Shown here piece by piece: positions 1-7,142 of a DNA stretch of 38,019 nucleotides. Below the pieces are notes generated by a model, which saw only the letters and a list, made by a program, of their open reading frames with translations, was not told the origin of the DNA and searched no databases. The translations under genes were made by a program, and so were the position numbers. This DNA comes from Victivallales bacterium (GTDB lineage Bacteria; Verrucomicrobiota; Lentisphaeria; Oligosphaerales; Oligosphaeraceae): positions 1 through 38,019 of the forward strand of contig JAFZAB010000109.1 in the NCBI GenBank assembly GCA_017548425.1, written 5' to 3'. The number at the start of each line of letters is the position of its first letter. Position 1 is the first letter of the stretch.

Positions 1-925
1 CGCCAAGCCCCGCCACGGCGTTCTGAAGAACCATGCCGGTCATCTCGTTGTCATCGACAATCAGGACTTTGCATCCCGTATAGTCAATTTCTTCGCTATG
101 TCCTTCGGCCTCAACCGCATCCTGCAAAACTTTCTGAAGGACGTTCAAGACTTTGTATTGCGAAAGCGGCAGATTCATGTTGGCGGCGATGGGCAGCCCC
201 GCCGCCTCCGATTCGATGGCTTCCCATTTCTGCGAAATCACGATCATGTGCTGAAACGCGTTCGCACAGAAACGCGACACGCGGGACACGATTCCATTGT
301 CACCATGCTCGTCCGCAGGCCAATCCACAAACATGAAATCCACAGGATCGTTTTTCTGAAAATATTCCAGTACAGCGTTGAACGTCTGGAATGAGACAAC
401 GGAAACGCCGTGGGAACGCAAAATGCCCGACAGCACTTTGCCGTCGGTCCTCTTCGTCGTCAAGATGCATGCAGTCATCTGTGAGAAATCATCCATGACG
501 CCTTTCTGTCCAAGGAAGGTGACATGACGGTAGTGTTCCACGGCTTCATACAGATCCGGCGGCATGACAGGCTTCACCAGCCAGCCGTTCATGCCTGCCG
601 CGATCACTTCGCCGCAACGTTCATCCGTCGCGTCATGCAACAGACCGACAATCGGCAGCAACTGCATGTCCTGCGAATTGATTTCACGGATGGCGCGAAC
701 GGTTTTCAAGCCATCCATTCCCCCCTGCAAGTCAACTTCCATAAGCACGCAACTGAATGGACCGCCGCCGCGTTTCAGAAGCTCCAACGCCGCTTCGCCA
801 CTACGCACAATCTCTACGGACGCATGGACATCCTCCAGCATGCCTTTGATATATTCGGCCTGCCAGTCGTTGTCGTCAACGAGCAAGATTTTGCATTCGT
901 TTAAATCAGAGGGAGGATTCGCCAT
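1..925 (-). CDS. Multi-receiver response regulator (3' end beyond left edge)
   Basis: This minus-strand reading frame is open from an ATG at 925 to the window edge (308 codons, no stop), so the C-terminus is missing. Three receiver-like domains can be read. Receiver 1 (about residues 11-130) has the acidic pair D17/D18 and the conserved Lys118 (LVKP), but the phosphoacceptor site reads LMEVDLQGGMDG, with Glu63 in place of Asp. The usual Thr/Ser after beta-4 is Leu (GLLHDAT). Receiver 2 (about 150-270) keeps D201 (FVDWPADEHG) but has lost the acidic pair (ILTTKRT). Receiver 3 starts near residue 286 (KVLIVDDNE, D291/D292) and is cut off. No kinase domain is visible. An in-frame TAA lies just upstream of the ATG. 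The HPt gene ends 29 nt upstream on the same strand, so this is probably the partner in a phosphorelay. Domain identity is firm; the pathway is unknown. Confidence 0.85.
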   Translation of the reverse strand, partial: MANPPSDLNECKILLVDDNDWQAEYIKGMLEDVHASVEIVRSGEAALELLKRGGGPFSCVLMEVDLQGGMDGLKTVRAIREINSQDMQLLPIVGLLHDATDERCGEVIAAGMNGWLVKPVMPPDLYEAVEHYRHVTFLGQKGVMDDFSQMTACILTTKRTDGKVLSGILRSHGVSVVSFQTFNAVLEYFQKNDPVDFMFVDWPADEHGDNGIVSRVSRFCANAFQHMIVISQKWEAIESEAAGLPIAANMNLPLSQYKVLNVLQKVLQDAVEAEGHSEEIDYTGCKVLIVDDNEMTGMVLQNAVAGLG

Positions 926-954
926 GGATGTCAGTTAATCCTTATCGTTCGCAA

Positions 955-1317
955 TCAATACTTTGCGATGAGTTCCATAAATTCGTCATGAAGTGCCTTC
1001 AAGACGGGCAATTTCGCGTCAACGCCAGTTAACTCGCCTTTGCGGGTTATCTCGACGATTTCGCTGCAAAGCGTCAGCAGCGGTTTCAGCCCCAAACTCG
1101 CATAGACGCCTTTGATTTCATGGCCTGCTTCGAAACAGGCCGCGGCATCGCCGGCGGCCAACGCGGCGGCCATTTTATCAATACACTGCATGGTCGGCAG
1201 TTTTCGCAGAAGCTTTTCATACAGTTTCTCGTTGCCCATCAGCGTCTCCGCCAACGTTTCGTCAACCGTGCATCCTTTTTCCTTTAGGACCAGCAACAAT
1301 GGATTTGTCGTACTCAT
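955..1317 (-). CDS. HPt (histidine phosphotransfer) domain protein
   Basis: A stand-alone 120-residue HPt protein. It has the diagnostic motif H-E-I-K-G at residues 66-70 (AGHEIKGVYASLGLKPL), where His66 would be the phosphorylated residue. The length and all-helical composition match a four-helix-bundle HPt domain. In a phosphorelay such a protein moves phosphoryl groups between receiver domains, or between a hybrid kinase and a receiver. It lies directly upstream of the multi-receiver gene (29-nt gap, same strand), so the two are probably co-transcribed and are likely partners. No clear Shine-Dalgarno sequence precedes the ATG at 1317. The partner kinase is not in the window. Confidence 0.85.
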   Translation of the reverse strand: MSTTNPLLLVLKEKGCTVDETLAETLMGNEKLYEKLLRKLPTMQCIDKMAAALAAGDAAACFEAGHEIKGVYASLGLKPLLTLCSEIVEITRKGELTGVDAKLPVLKALHDEFMELIAKY

Positions 1318-1440
1318 AAGTGTTAGAATTCCCCAAATTACAAAAAATCAATATGTATTTAACCTATATTCAACACGCCAAAAGTCAATTTTCCATATGC
1401 TTTGCCTTTCTTTATTTTTGTCAAAACATTGTGATTTTGC

Positions 1441-1471
1441 TTTACATGGTTACAGTATTCAAATCTATACT
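1441..1471 (+). promoter_or_regulatory. Candidate sigma70-type promoter for the 1502 operon
   Basis: The AT-rich gap between the divergent HPt and reductase genes contains TTTACA (1441-1446) and TATACT (1466-1471). The 19-nt spacing is longer than ideal. A purine-rich AGGAAA follows before the ATG at 1502. This is a consensus match only, so it is weak. Confidence 0.3.
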
Positions 1472-1501
1472 TTAATATAAAAGACAATACAGGAAACAAC
1501 G

Positions 1502-2497
1502 ATGGCAAAAAAAGTGTTGATTTTAGGCGCTACCGGTGCCATGGGCCAATATCTGACGCCGATGCTCGCCGAATTAGGCTATGACGTTGATGCCGTTTCG
1601 CTTGACGACATGACCAGCGAAAGACCCAACCTCCGCTACATCAAAGCCAACGCAAAGGACAAAGCCGTCTTCAAGCAGTTGCTTTCCAACAACTACGACG
1701 GCATGGTCGATTTCATGATCTATCCGACAGCGGAACTTCCCTACTACGTGCCGTTGGCAGTGAAAAGTGTCGGCCACTACATCTATCTTTCCAGTTATCG
1801 CGCATACGATGACAAAGAGCATCCTGTCCGCGAATCCTCCCCTCTGCTTTGCGATTCAACGGACAACACCCTCCTGCGGAACTCAGATGACTATTCCATC
1901 TATAAAGGCCGTGGAGAGAAGATCCTGCACTATATTGGCGGCCGCAACTGGACCGTCATCCGCCCCGCCATCACCTATTCCTTCATGCGCTATCAGCTCG
2001 TCACTCAGGAAGCTCCGAACACCGTCGGCCGCGCCTTCGCAGGCAAAAAGACCGTCCTGCCAATCCAAGCCCGTGACGTTCAGGCGACCATGAGTTGGGC
2101 TGGCGATGTCGCGCACATGATCGCCGGATTGCTTTTCAACGAAAAGGCCATCTGCGAAGCCTTCACCGTCGCCACCGCCGAACACCACACATGGGGCGAA
2201 GTCGCTGATTACTATAAGGATATCTGCAATCTTGATTCCGTCTGGATCGACAAAGAAGACTACATCCGCCTTATCGATCCGGATCCGTTCTCTAATGGCG
2301 CAAGATGGCAACTCGAATACGACCGCCTCTTCGACCGTATCATGGACAACTCCAAAGTGCTCGCCGCCACTGGCATGAAGCAGGAGAAGCTCATGAAGCT
2401 CTATGACGGCCTGAAATACGAAATCTCCCGCTGCCCGAAAGACCATCCATGGCCTGTCAACAAGCGAATCGATGATTTTCTCGCCGCCATGAAATAA
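1502..2497 (+). CDS. NAD-dependent epimerase/dehydratase-family protein (extended SDR)
   Basis: A 331-residue protein with an N-terminal Rossmann fold: VLILGATGAMGQYL at residues 5-18 contains the GxxGxxG nucleotide-binding loop. The catalytic signature of extended short-chain dehydrogenases follows, with LSSYRAYDD as the Ser-containing strand and YSIYKGRGEKIL as the Tyr-x3-Lys pair. It probably acts in the cytoplasm on a sugar or sugar nucleotide with NAD(P)H. The substrate cannot be told from sequence. It is the first gene of a plus-strand run with an FAD oxidoreductase, a sugar isomerase, a Gfo/Idh/MocA dehydrogenase and an esterase, which suggests carbohydrate catabolism. AGGAAA precedes the ATG by 7 nt. 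The family is certain; the reaction is not. Confidence 0.85.
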   Translation: MAKKVLILGATGAMGQYLTPMLAELGYDVDAVSLDDMTSERPNLRYIKANAKDKAVFKQLLSNNYDGMVDFMIYPTAELPYYVPLAVKSVGHYIYLSSYRAYDDKEHPVRESSPLLCDSTDNTLLRNSDDYSIYKGRGEKILHYIGGRNWTVIRPAITYSFMRYQLVTQEAPNTVGRAFAGKKTVLPIQARDVQATMSWAGDVAHMIAGLLFNEKAICEAFTVATAEHHTWGEVADYYKDICNLDSVWIDKEDYIRLIDPDPFSNGARWQLEYDRLFDRIMDNSKVLAATGMKQEKLMKLYDGLKYEISRCPKDHPWPVNKRIDDFLAAMK

Positions 2498-2594
2498 AGG
2501 AAGTGCCATCGGCGTCCCGCCGTTGGCGAAAGGAAGTGCCATCGGCGTCCCGCCGTTGGCGAAAGGAAGTGCCATCGGCGTCCCGCCGTTGGCG
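2496..2594 (+). repeat. Three perfect 33-bp tandem repeats with a GC hairpin
   Basis: Three identical 33-bp units lie at 2496-2528, 2529-2561 and 2562-2594. The first begins inside the TAA stop of the upstream gene. Each unit starts AAAGGAAGTG, which resembles a ribosome-binding site, and carries the perfect hairpin CGGCG-TCC-CGCCG. The downstream gene's own leader again uses AAAGGAAG before its ATG. The unit length is a multiple of three, so the array is also translatable, but it sits outside the flanking genes. A related GGCGTCCCGCCG core occurs in the spacer at 6942-7142. Confidence 0.95.
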
Positions 2595-2624
2595 ACAAAC
2601 TGAACAACAACAAAGGAAGACAAT

Positions 2625-3980
2625 ATGGAAACTTGCCGTTTTACATTCGATCGTGACGTTCCAGTTTTGAGAGACACTGACATTCTTGTGGTCGGCGGCG
2701 GTCCCGCTGGTCTCGCCGCCGCTGTCTGCGCCGCCAGACGCGGTAAGAAAGTCGTTCTTGCAGAACGTCTTATGTGTCTTGGCGGCACCGCTACCAGCGG
2801 TCTTGTCGGACCATTCATGACCTGCACGGATCCGGACGGCACGAAGATGATCATCAAAGGCTTCTACGCCGAACTCGTCAACCGCCTCATCGCCGCCGGC
2901 GGCGCTATTGATCCGATGTCCATCGCAAACGGCGACGCCTATTCGTCATGGCATTCGAAAGGCCACCGCAACGTCACGCCGTTCAATTCGGAGGCGTTCA
3001 AAACCGTCGCCGAAGAGATGTGTGAAGAAGCGGGCGTTGATATCCTGTACGGCGTCCAATCGCTTGACATCAAGAAGAACGGCTCCCGTATGGAAGGCGT
3101 CTTCTTCCTTGCAAAAGAAGGTGTTGTGTACATCAAGGCGAAACAGTTCATCGACTGCACGGGCGACGGAGACGTCGCTACGCTGGCGGGTTGCCCCATG
3201 TTCAAAGGCGATGGCCAGACTGGCGAAATGCAGGCCGCCGGACTGTTCTTCTCCATCGACGGCGTTGATGAATCCAAACTGCTCGAACGCCGCGCCGCGC
3301 AGGGCGAAATGTCCATGCGCTTCACGCCGGAAATCGAAACCGCCATGGCCGCAGGCGAATATCCTATTCCGCGCAAACGACTTGGCCTCTACAAAAGTTG
3401 CGACGGTACGTGGCGTTGCAACATCACCCGCATTCCAGACGTCGATGGCTCCACCACGGAAGGCCAGACCGCCATCATGTTGACGGGCCGCAAGCAGATC
3501 ATGGCCATCATCAAATTCCTCCGTAAATACGTCCGCGGCTGTGAAAACATCCGCCTCGTCGAAACCGCCACGATGCCTGGCATCCGCGAAACACGCCGCA
3601 TCCACGGCGATTTCGTCCTCCGCGAACAATCGCTCATCGACGGCGAAGTCTTCCCGGACACCATTCTCGTCTGCAGCAATTCGCGTGACACGCATATCGG
3701 CCTCGGCGGAATTTACATTCCATCGACCACTAGCTACACCCTCCCCTATCGCATCCTTCTGCCGCACGGCATCGACAATCTACTCGCCGCAGGCCGCAAC
3801 GTATCGTGCGACCGCCCAGTGCTTTCCGCCATCCGCGTGATGCCGCCCTGCTTCGGTCTCGGCGAAGCCGCCGGCAACGCAGCCGCCATCGCCATCGAAC
3901 AAAACTGCGCATGCGCAGACATTGACGTCAAGCTTCTCCAGCAACGTCTCACCTCCGAAAACGCCTGCCTGGAGAAATAA
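2625..3980 (+). CDS. FAD-dependent oxidoreductase (FAD_oxidored family)
   Basis: A 451-residue flavoprotein. The dinucleotide-binding motif ILVVGGGPAGLAAA lies at residues 20-33, followed by the Glu that ends the second strand (VLAERL) and a LGGTATSGLVGP loop typical of the FAD_oxidored (PF12831) family. FIDCTGDGDVATLAG is the second conserved motif of such flavoproteins. The C-terminal LLAAGRNVSCD and LGEAAGNAAA segments also contact FAD in relatives. The family is frequent in polysaccharide-using PVC and Bacteroidota genomes, usually beside sugar dehydrogenases, but its substrates are mostly unknown. The SD sequence AAAGGAAG lies 5 nt before the ATG. It sits between the epimerase-like gene and a sugar isomerase, which supports a redox step in sugar or sugar-acid catabolism. 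Confidence 0.85.
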   Translation: METCRFTFDRDVPVLRDTDILVVGGGPAGLAAAVCAARRGKKVVLAERLMCLGGTATSGLVGPFMTCTDPDGTKMIIKGFYAELVNRLIAAGGAIDPMSIANGDAYSSWHSKGHRNVTPFNSEAFKTVAEEMCEEAGVDILYGVQSLDIKKNGSRMEGVFFLAKEGVVYIKAKQFIDCTGDGDVATLAGCPMFKGDGQTGEMQAAGLFFSIDGVDESKLLERRAAQGEMSMRFTPEIETAMAAGEYPIPRKRLGLYKSCDGTWRCNITRIPDVDGSTTEGQTAIMLTGRKQIMAIIKFLRKYVRGCENIRLVETATMPGIRETRRIHGDFVLREQSLIDGEVFPDTILVCSNSRDTHIGLGGIYIPSTTSYTLPYRILLPHGIDNLLAAGRNVSCDRPVLSAIRVMPPCFGLGEAAGNAAAIAIEQNCACADIDVKLLQQRLTSENACLEK

Positions 3981-4018
3981 ATAACTGTCCCTTTAGTCCC
4001 TTTCGTCCCTTTTGTCTC
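3981..4018 (+). repeat. Short tandem GTCCCTTT repeat in the spacer
   Basis: The gap between the FAD oxidoreductase and the isomerase holds four near-copies of a 9-bp unit (GTCCCTTT plus one variable base), directly upstream of the AAAGGAG ribosome-binding site of the next gene. No function is apparent. It resembles the other short-unit arrays in spacers of this window. Confidence 0.8.
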
Positions 4019-4046
4019 TTAACATATCATTCCAAAGGAGCCACAC

Positions 4047-4928
4047 ATGTATTTCACAGGTTTTGCTGACGAAGCCGCCAAAGATCTCGCAGGCCAGATC
4101 AAAGCAACGAAAGAACTCGGCTGGACGAATATTGAATCACGCGCCATCGACGGCGTCAACATCCACGATCTCCCGCAGGATCAGTTCGACCGCGCGGCGG
4201 ATGCTTTGGACGCCGCAGGCATCAAAATCAACTGCTTCGGCTCCGCCATTGCCAACTGGGGCAAGAAAATCACGGAGCCGTTCGATTCTTCGCTCGCCGA
4301 AACAGAACGCGCCATCCCGCGCATGAAACGCCTTGGAACCAAACTCATCCGCATCATGAGTTTCGCACGTCTTGATGACCGCGAACCGAACGACCAGATG
4401 GAAGAAGAACGGTTCCGCCGCCTTCGCATTCTCGTCAAGATGTTCTTGGACAACGGCATCCAACCCGTCCACGAAAACTGCATGAACTATGGCGGCATGG
4501 GCTGGCCTTTCACGTTGAAACTACTTGAAAACGTGCCTGGTCTCAAGCTTGTCTTCGATACAGGCAACCCTGTTTTCACGTTGGACAAATCCAAACCAAA
4601 ACCGTATCCGCAGGAATCCAGCTGGGAGTTCTATGAACACGTTCGCGACCACATCGTCTATGTCCACATCAAAGACGGAACATACGATGTCGCAACGAAG
4701 AAGACCACCTACACATGGCCCGGCGAAGGCGATGGCGACGTCAAGAAGATCGTTGCAGATCTGATCAAGAACGGCTATGACGGCGGTTTCTCCATGGAAC
4801 CGCACATGCAGCTCGTCTTCCACGACAGCGCCGTGACCGCCCAAGCCCAGGCGATGTACGACAACTATGTCGAATACGGCCGCCGCTTCATGAAAATCGT
4901 CGAAGACTGCAAGAAAGGATTGGTGTGA
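4047..4928 (+). CDS. Sugar phosphate isomerase/epimerase (xylose-isomerase-like TIM barrel)
   Basis: A 293-residue protein of the AP_endonuc_2 / IolE-type TIM-barrel superfamily. Metal-ligand candidates sit at the ends of successive strands: Glu143 (VHENCMNYGG), Asp171 (VFDTGNPV), His207 with Asp210 (VHIKDGT) and Glu251 (SMEPHMQ). These match the Glu/Asp/His/Glu pattern of divalent-metal isomerases and epimerases in this fold. It probably isomerises or epimerises a keto-sugar or related intermediate in the cytoplasm. A strong AAAGGAG lies 8 nt before the ATG. The next reading frame overlaps the stop through GTGTGA, but the true next start is probably further in. It sits between an FAD oxidoreductase and a Gfo/Idh/MocA dehydrogenase, a common partner arrangement. 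The exact substrate is unknown. Confidence 0.85.
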   Translation: MYFTGFADEAAKDLAGQIKATKELGWTNIESRAIDGVNIHDLPQDQFDRAADALDAAGIKINCFGSAIANWGKKITEPFDSSLAETERAIPRMKRLGTKLIRIMSFARLDDREPNDQMEEERFRRLRILVKMFLDNGIQPVHENCMNYGGMGWPFTLKLLENVPGLKLVFDTGNPVFTLDKSKPKPYPQESSWEFYEHVRDHIVYVHIKDGTYDVATKKTTYTWPGEGDGDVKKIVADLIKNGYDGGFSMEPHMQLVFHDSAVTAQAQAMYDNYVEYGRRFMKIVEDCKKGLV

Positions 4929-4941
4929 CGGCGTCTTGCAG

Positions 4942-4986
4942 TTCCAGTAGTCCCAGAAGTCCCAGTAGTCCCAGAAGTCCCAGTAA
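4942..4986 (+). repeat. Five 9-bp TCCCAG(T/A)AG tandem repeats
   Basis: Five consecutive 9-bp units alternate between TCCCAGTAG and TCCCAGAAG (4942-4950, 4951-4959, 4960-4968, 4969-4977, 4978-4986; the outer two vary by one base). The array fills almost the whole gap between the isomerase and the dehydrogenase. Because 9 is divisible by three, reading from a GTG at 4925 would give a Ser/Pro/Arg-rich N-terminus. I take that as an artefact of the repeat. Confidence 0.95.
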
Positions 4987-4993
4987 GTCAGCA

Positions 4994-6016
4994 ATGAAAC
5001 CCATCAAAATCGGTCAGCTCGGCATCGGACACAACCACGGAGAGGCCAAAATGGCCGCTCTGCGGAAACTGCCCGACTTGTTTGAAGTCGTCGGCGTCGT
5101 CGAAAGCGATCCCGTTTGGTATCAGAAACGCTCGTCGCTCAACGCCTACAAAGGCCTTCCGTTCATGACCGAAGAGGAGCTGTTCGCCGTTCCAGAGCTC
5201 GAAGCCGTCGCTGTCGAAACCGACGGCTTCGATCTGGTCACTACCGCCATCCGTGCCGCTAAACGCGGCCTCCACATTCATCTGGACAAGCCTGCGGGGC
5301 AGTCACTTGGAGATTTCAAACAGCTCATCGGAATCTGTCAGAAAGACAAATTGGCGTTGCAGCTCGCCTACATCTATCGCTACAATCCCGCCATCAAATT
5401 CTGTCTGGAGGCAGTCCGAAAAGGCTGGCTTGGCGACATTTTTGAAATCCATGCCGTCATGAGCCGCTACGACGGCGACAATCCGGACTACCGCCGTTGG
5501 CTCGCGCAGTTCAAAGGCGGTGCCATGTATATCTTCGCTGGATATCTTATCGACTTGGTCATCAGCATGTTAGGTAAACCGACCAATATCACGCCGTTCA
5601 TGCGGCAAACGCGTGACGACGGTCTCATCGACAATGGTCTGGCCGTCCTCGAATACCCTGTCGCCACAGCGACCATCCGTGTTTCCGTCGCGGAAATCGA
5701 CGGTATGAAACATCGCCGTCTCATCGTCTGCGGCACGAAAGGGACGTTCGAACTCTGCCCGATTGAGCCGCCCGGCAACGAATACTACACGACGCATCTC
5801 ACGCCGCGCCTTACACTTAAATATGATACGGAAGGCTACAAGGCGGGTACGCATCTCGTCGATTGCGGCACCATGAACGACCGCTACGCAGGCCAATTGG
5901 AGGAATTCTACCACATCGTCCGTGGCGATATGGCGAATCCATATCCCTATGAACATGAGTATCTTCTGCACGAAACCCTTCTCGCCGCCTGCGGCTTCCC
6001 CGGCCTCGGCCTTTGA
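4994..6016 (+). CDS. Gfo/Idh/MocA-family oxidoreductase
   Basis: A 340-residue NAD(P)-dependent dehydrogenase from the ATG at 4994. The start at this ATG puts the Rossmann motif right at the N-terminus (IKIGQLGIGHNHGEAKM), as is usual for the family. The longer frame from GTG 4925 would add 23 residues encoded by a 9-bp tandem repeat, and I reject it. The conserved nicotinamide/substrate motif EKP appears as DKPAGQSL, followed by LAYIYRYNPAI. The second half is the alpha/beta substrate domain (GGAMYIFAGYLIDLVISML). It probably oxidises or reduces a sugar, inositol or sugar acid in the cytoplasm, working with the preceding isomerase and FAD oxidoreductase. There is no clear SD before 4994. The specific substrate is unknown. 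Confidence 0.85.
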   Translation: MKPIKIGQLGIGHNHGEAKMAALRKLPDLFEVVGVVESDPVWYQKRSSLNAYKGLPFMTEEELFAVPELEAVAVETDGFDLVTTAIRAAKRGLHIHLDKPAGQSLGDFKQLIGICQKDKLALQLAYIYRYNPAIKFCLEAVRKGWLGDIFEIHAVMSRYDGDNPDYRRWLAQFKGGAMYIFAGYLIDLVISMLGKPTNITPFMRQTRDDGLIDNGLAVLEYPVATATIRVSVAEIDGMKHRRLIVCGTKGTFELCPIEPPGNEYYTTHLTPRLTLKYDTEGYKAGTHLVDCGTMNDRYAGQLEEFYHIVRGDMANPYPYEHEYLLHETLLAACGFPGLGL

Positions 6017-6065
6017 TTGTATTATTATTCTTATATAGCAATTTATTGCATAAAAGAGCATAATC

Positions 6066-6941
6066 ATGAACGAAGTCATCAAACTCTGGAACAACCGTCA
6101 AATCGTCACCAAACAAGCCCCGCCATCCATCACCACCTATCTGCTCAACGACGACGCTCCGCACGGTGCCATTCTCGTCATTCCGGGCGGCGGTTACGGC
6201 GGTGTCTGCGAATCGACGGAAGGCTATGCTATTGCACGTCGTTTCAACGAATTAGGCTTCCATACATTCGTGCTCAACTATCGTTGCCAGCCGCACCGTT
6301 ATCCCGAACCGCAACAGGACGCTCTCCGCGCCATGAAAATCATTCGTGGCAACGCCGAAGCATGGAAAGTCATTCCAGACCAAATCGCCGCTTGCGGTTT
6401 TTCCGCCGGCGGTCATTTGACAGGATGCCTCGGAACATTGCAGGACGAAGACATAGATGCCTCGGATCAAGATGAATACGACGCCGTCGATCCATGGCCG
6501 ACAGCCCTCATCATGGGCTATCCCGTCATCTCTCTAGAAGGATGGAGCAACGTCCACACAGGCAAAAACCTTCTTGGAGACAAATACGACGAACTGAACG
6601 TCAAATACTCCCTCCAATATCGTATCAATGAAAAAACGCCGCCGTCGTTTGTTTGGTGTACATTCAGCGACCAAATGGTCCCCTATCCGAACAGCTTGAT
6701 ATTCGCTGACGTCATGGCCAAGGCCGGCCGCCCATGCGAACTCCACATCTTCCCCTACGGCGCCCACGGCATGCTGCTCGGAATCGACACGCTCGATGTC
6801 GGCCAATGGACGTCTCTCGCCGCCAACTTCCTCCGTACGCAATGGAAACGCCAGTCGCTGCCAGAAGGTTCAGAAGAGCGGAAAGCGTTTGACGACCTCT
6901 ACACAAACGCCGTCCAAGCCAAACTTGAACCACCACGGTAG
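6066..6941 (+). CDS. Alpha/beta hydrolase, acetyl-esterase/XynB-like
   Basis: A 291-residue alpha/beta hydrolase resembling acetyl-xylan-type esterases. The oxyanion-hole motif is AILVIPGGGYGGV (residues 35-47). The nucleophile elbow is CGFSAGGHL, with Ser113 as nucleophile. The catalytic Asp probably lies in WCTFSDQMVPY and the His in PYGAHGM near the C-terminus. No signal peptide is visible, so it would act in the cytoplasm on deacylated-oligosaccharide precursors taken up by the cell. It is the last gene of the 1502-6941 run; a 49-nt AT-rich gap separates it from the dehydrogenase. It is consistent with breakdown of acetylated plant polysaccharide fragments, but the substrate is an inference. 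Confidence 0.8.
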   Translation: MNEVIKLWNNRQIVTKQAPPSITTYLLNDDAPHGAILVIPGGGYGGVCESTEGYAIARRFNELGFHTFVLNYRCQPHRYPEPQQDALRAMKIIRGNAEAWKVIPDQIAACGFSAGGHLTGCLGTLQDEDIDASDQDEYDAVDPWPTALIMGYPVISLEGWSNVHTGKNLLGDKYDELNVKYSLQYRINEKTPPSFVWCTFSDQMVPYPNSLIFADVMAKAGRPCELHIFPYGAHGMLLGIDTLDVGQWTSLAANFLRTQWKRQSLPEGSEERKAFDDLYTNAVQAKLEPPR

Positions 6942-7142
6942 TAAGTAACAGGAGGTAACGACGGCGTCCCATCGTCGGTGTGGTGTGGCGGCGGCGTCCG
7001 CGCCGTCGCACGCGGGCAATGCCCGCGAATTATCATGCGAAGGCGTGGTGTGGCGGCGGCGTCCCGCCGTCGGAGTGGTGTGGCGGCGGCGAGGACGCGA
7101 TAGTACCACACCCGTTTAACGGACGATACAGTAACGTCTTGC
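6942..7142. repeat. GC-rich spacer with repeated GTGGTGTGGCGGCGGCG blocks and hairpins
   Basis: This gap separates two convergent genes. The 17-mer GTGGTGTGGCGGCGGCG occurs three times, starting at 6980, 7045 and 7075. A perfect hairpin CGCGGGC-AAT-GCCCGCG lies at 7011-7027. The second block contains GGCGTCCCGCC, the same core as the 33-bp repeats at 2496-2594, and an AGGAGGT precedes a related core at 6951-6970. No U-tract follows the hairpins, so terminator function is uncertain. No gene is seen here. Confidence 0.85.

Noticed and set aside
1883..2857. A 324-codon minus-strand frame spanning two genes and the triple repeat
   Set aside because: Antisense to the reductase and the FAD oxidoreductase. 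The repeated GGTPMALP peptide it would encode comes from the 33-bp DNA repeat.
4925..4993. GTG start for the Gfo/Idh/MocA gene
   Set aside because: The extra 23 residues are mostly translation of a 9-bp tandem repeat (Ser/Pro/Arg-rich). The Rossmann motif begins just after the ATG at 4994.
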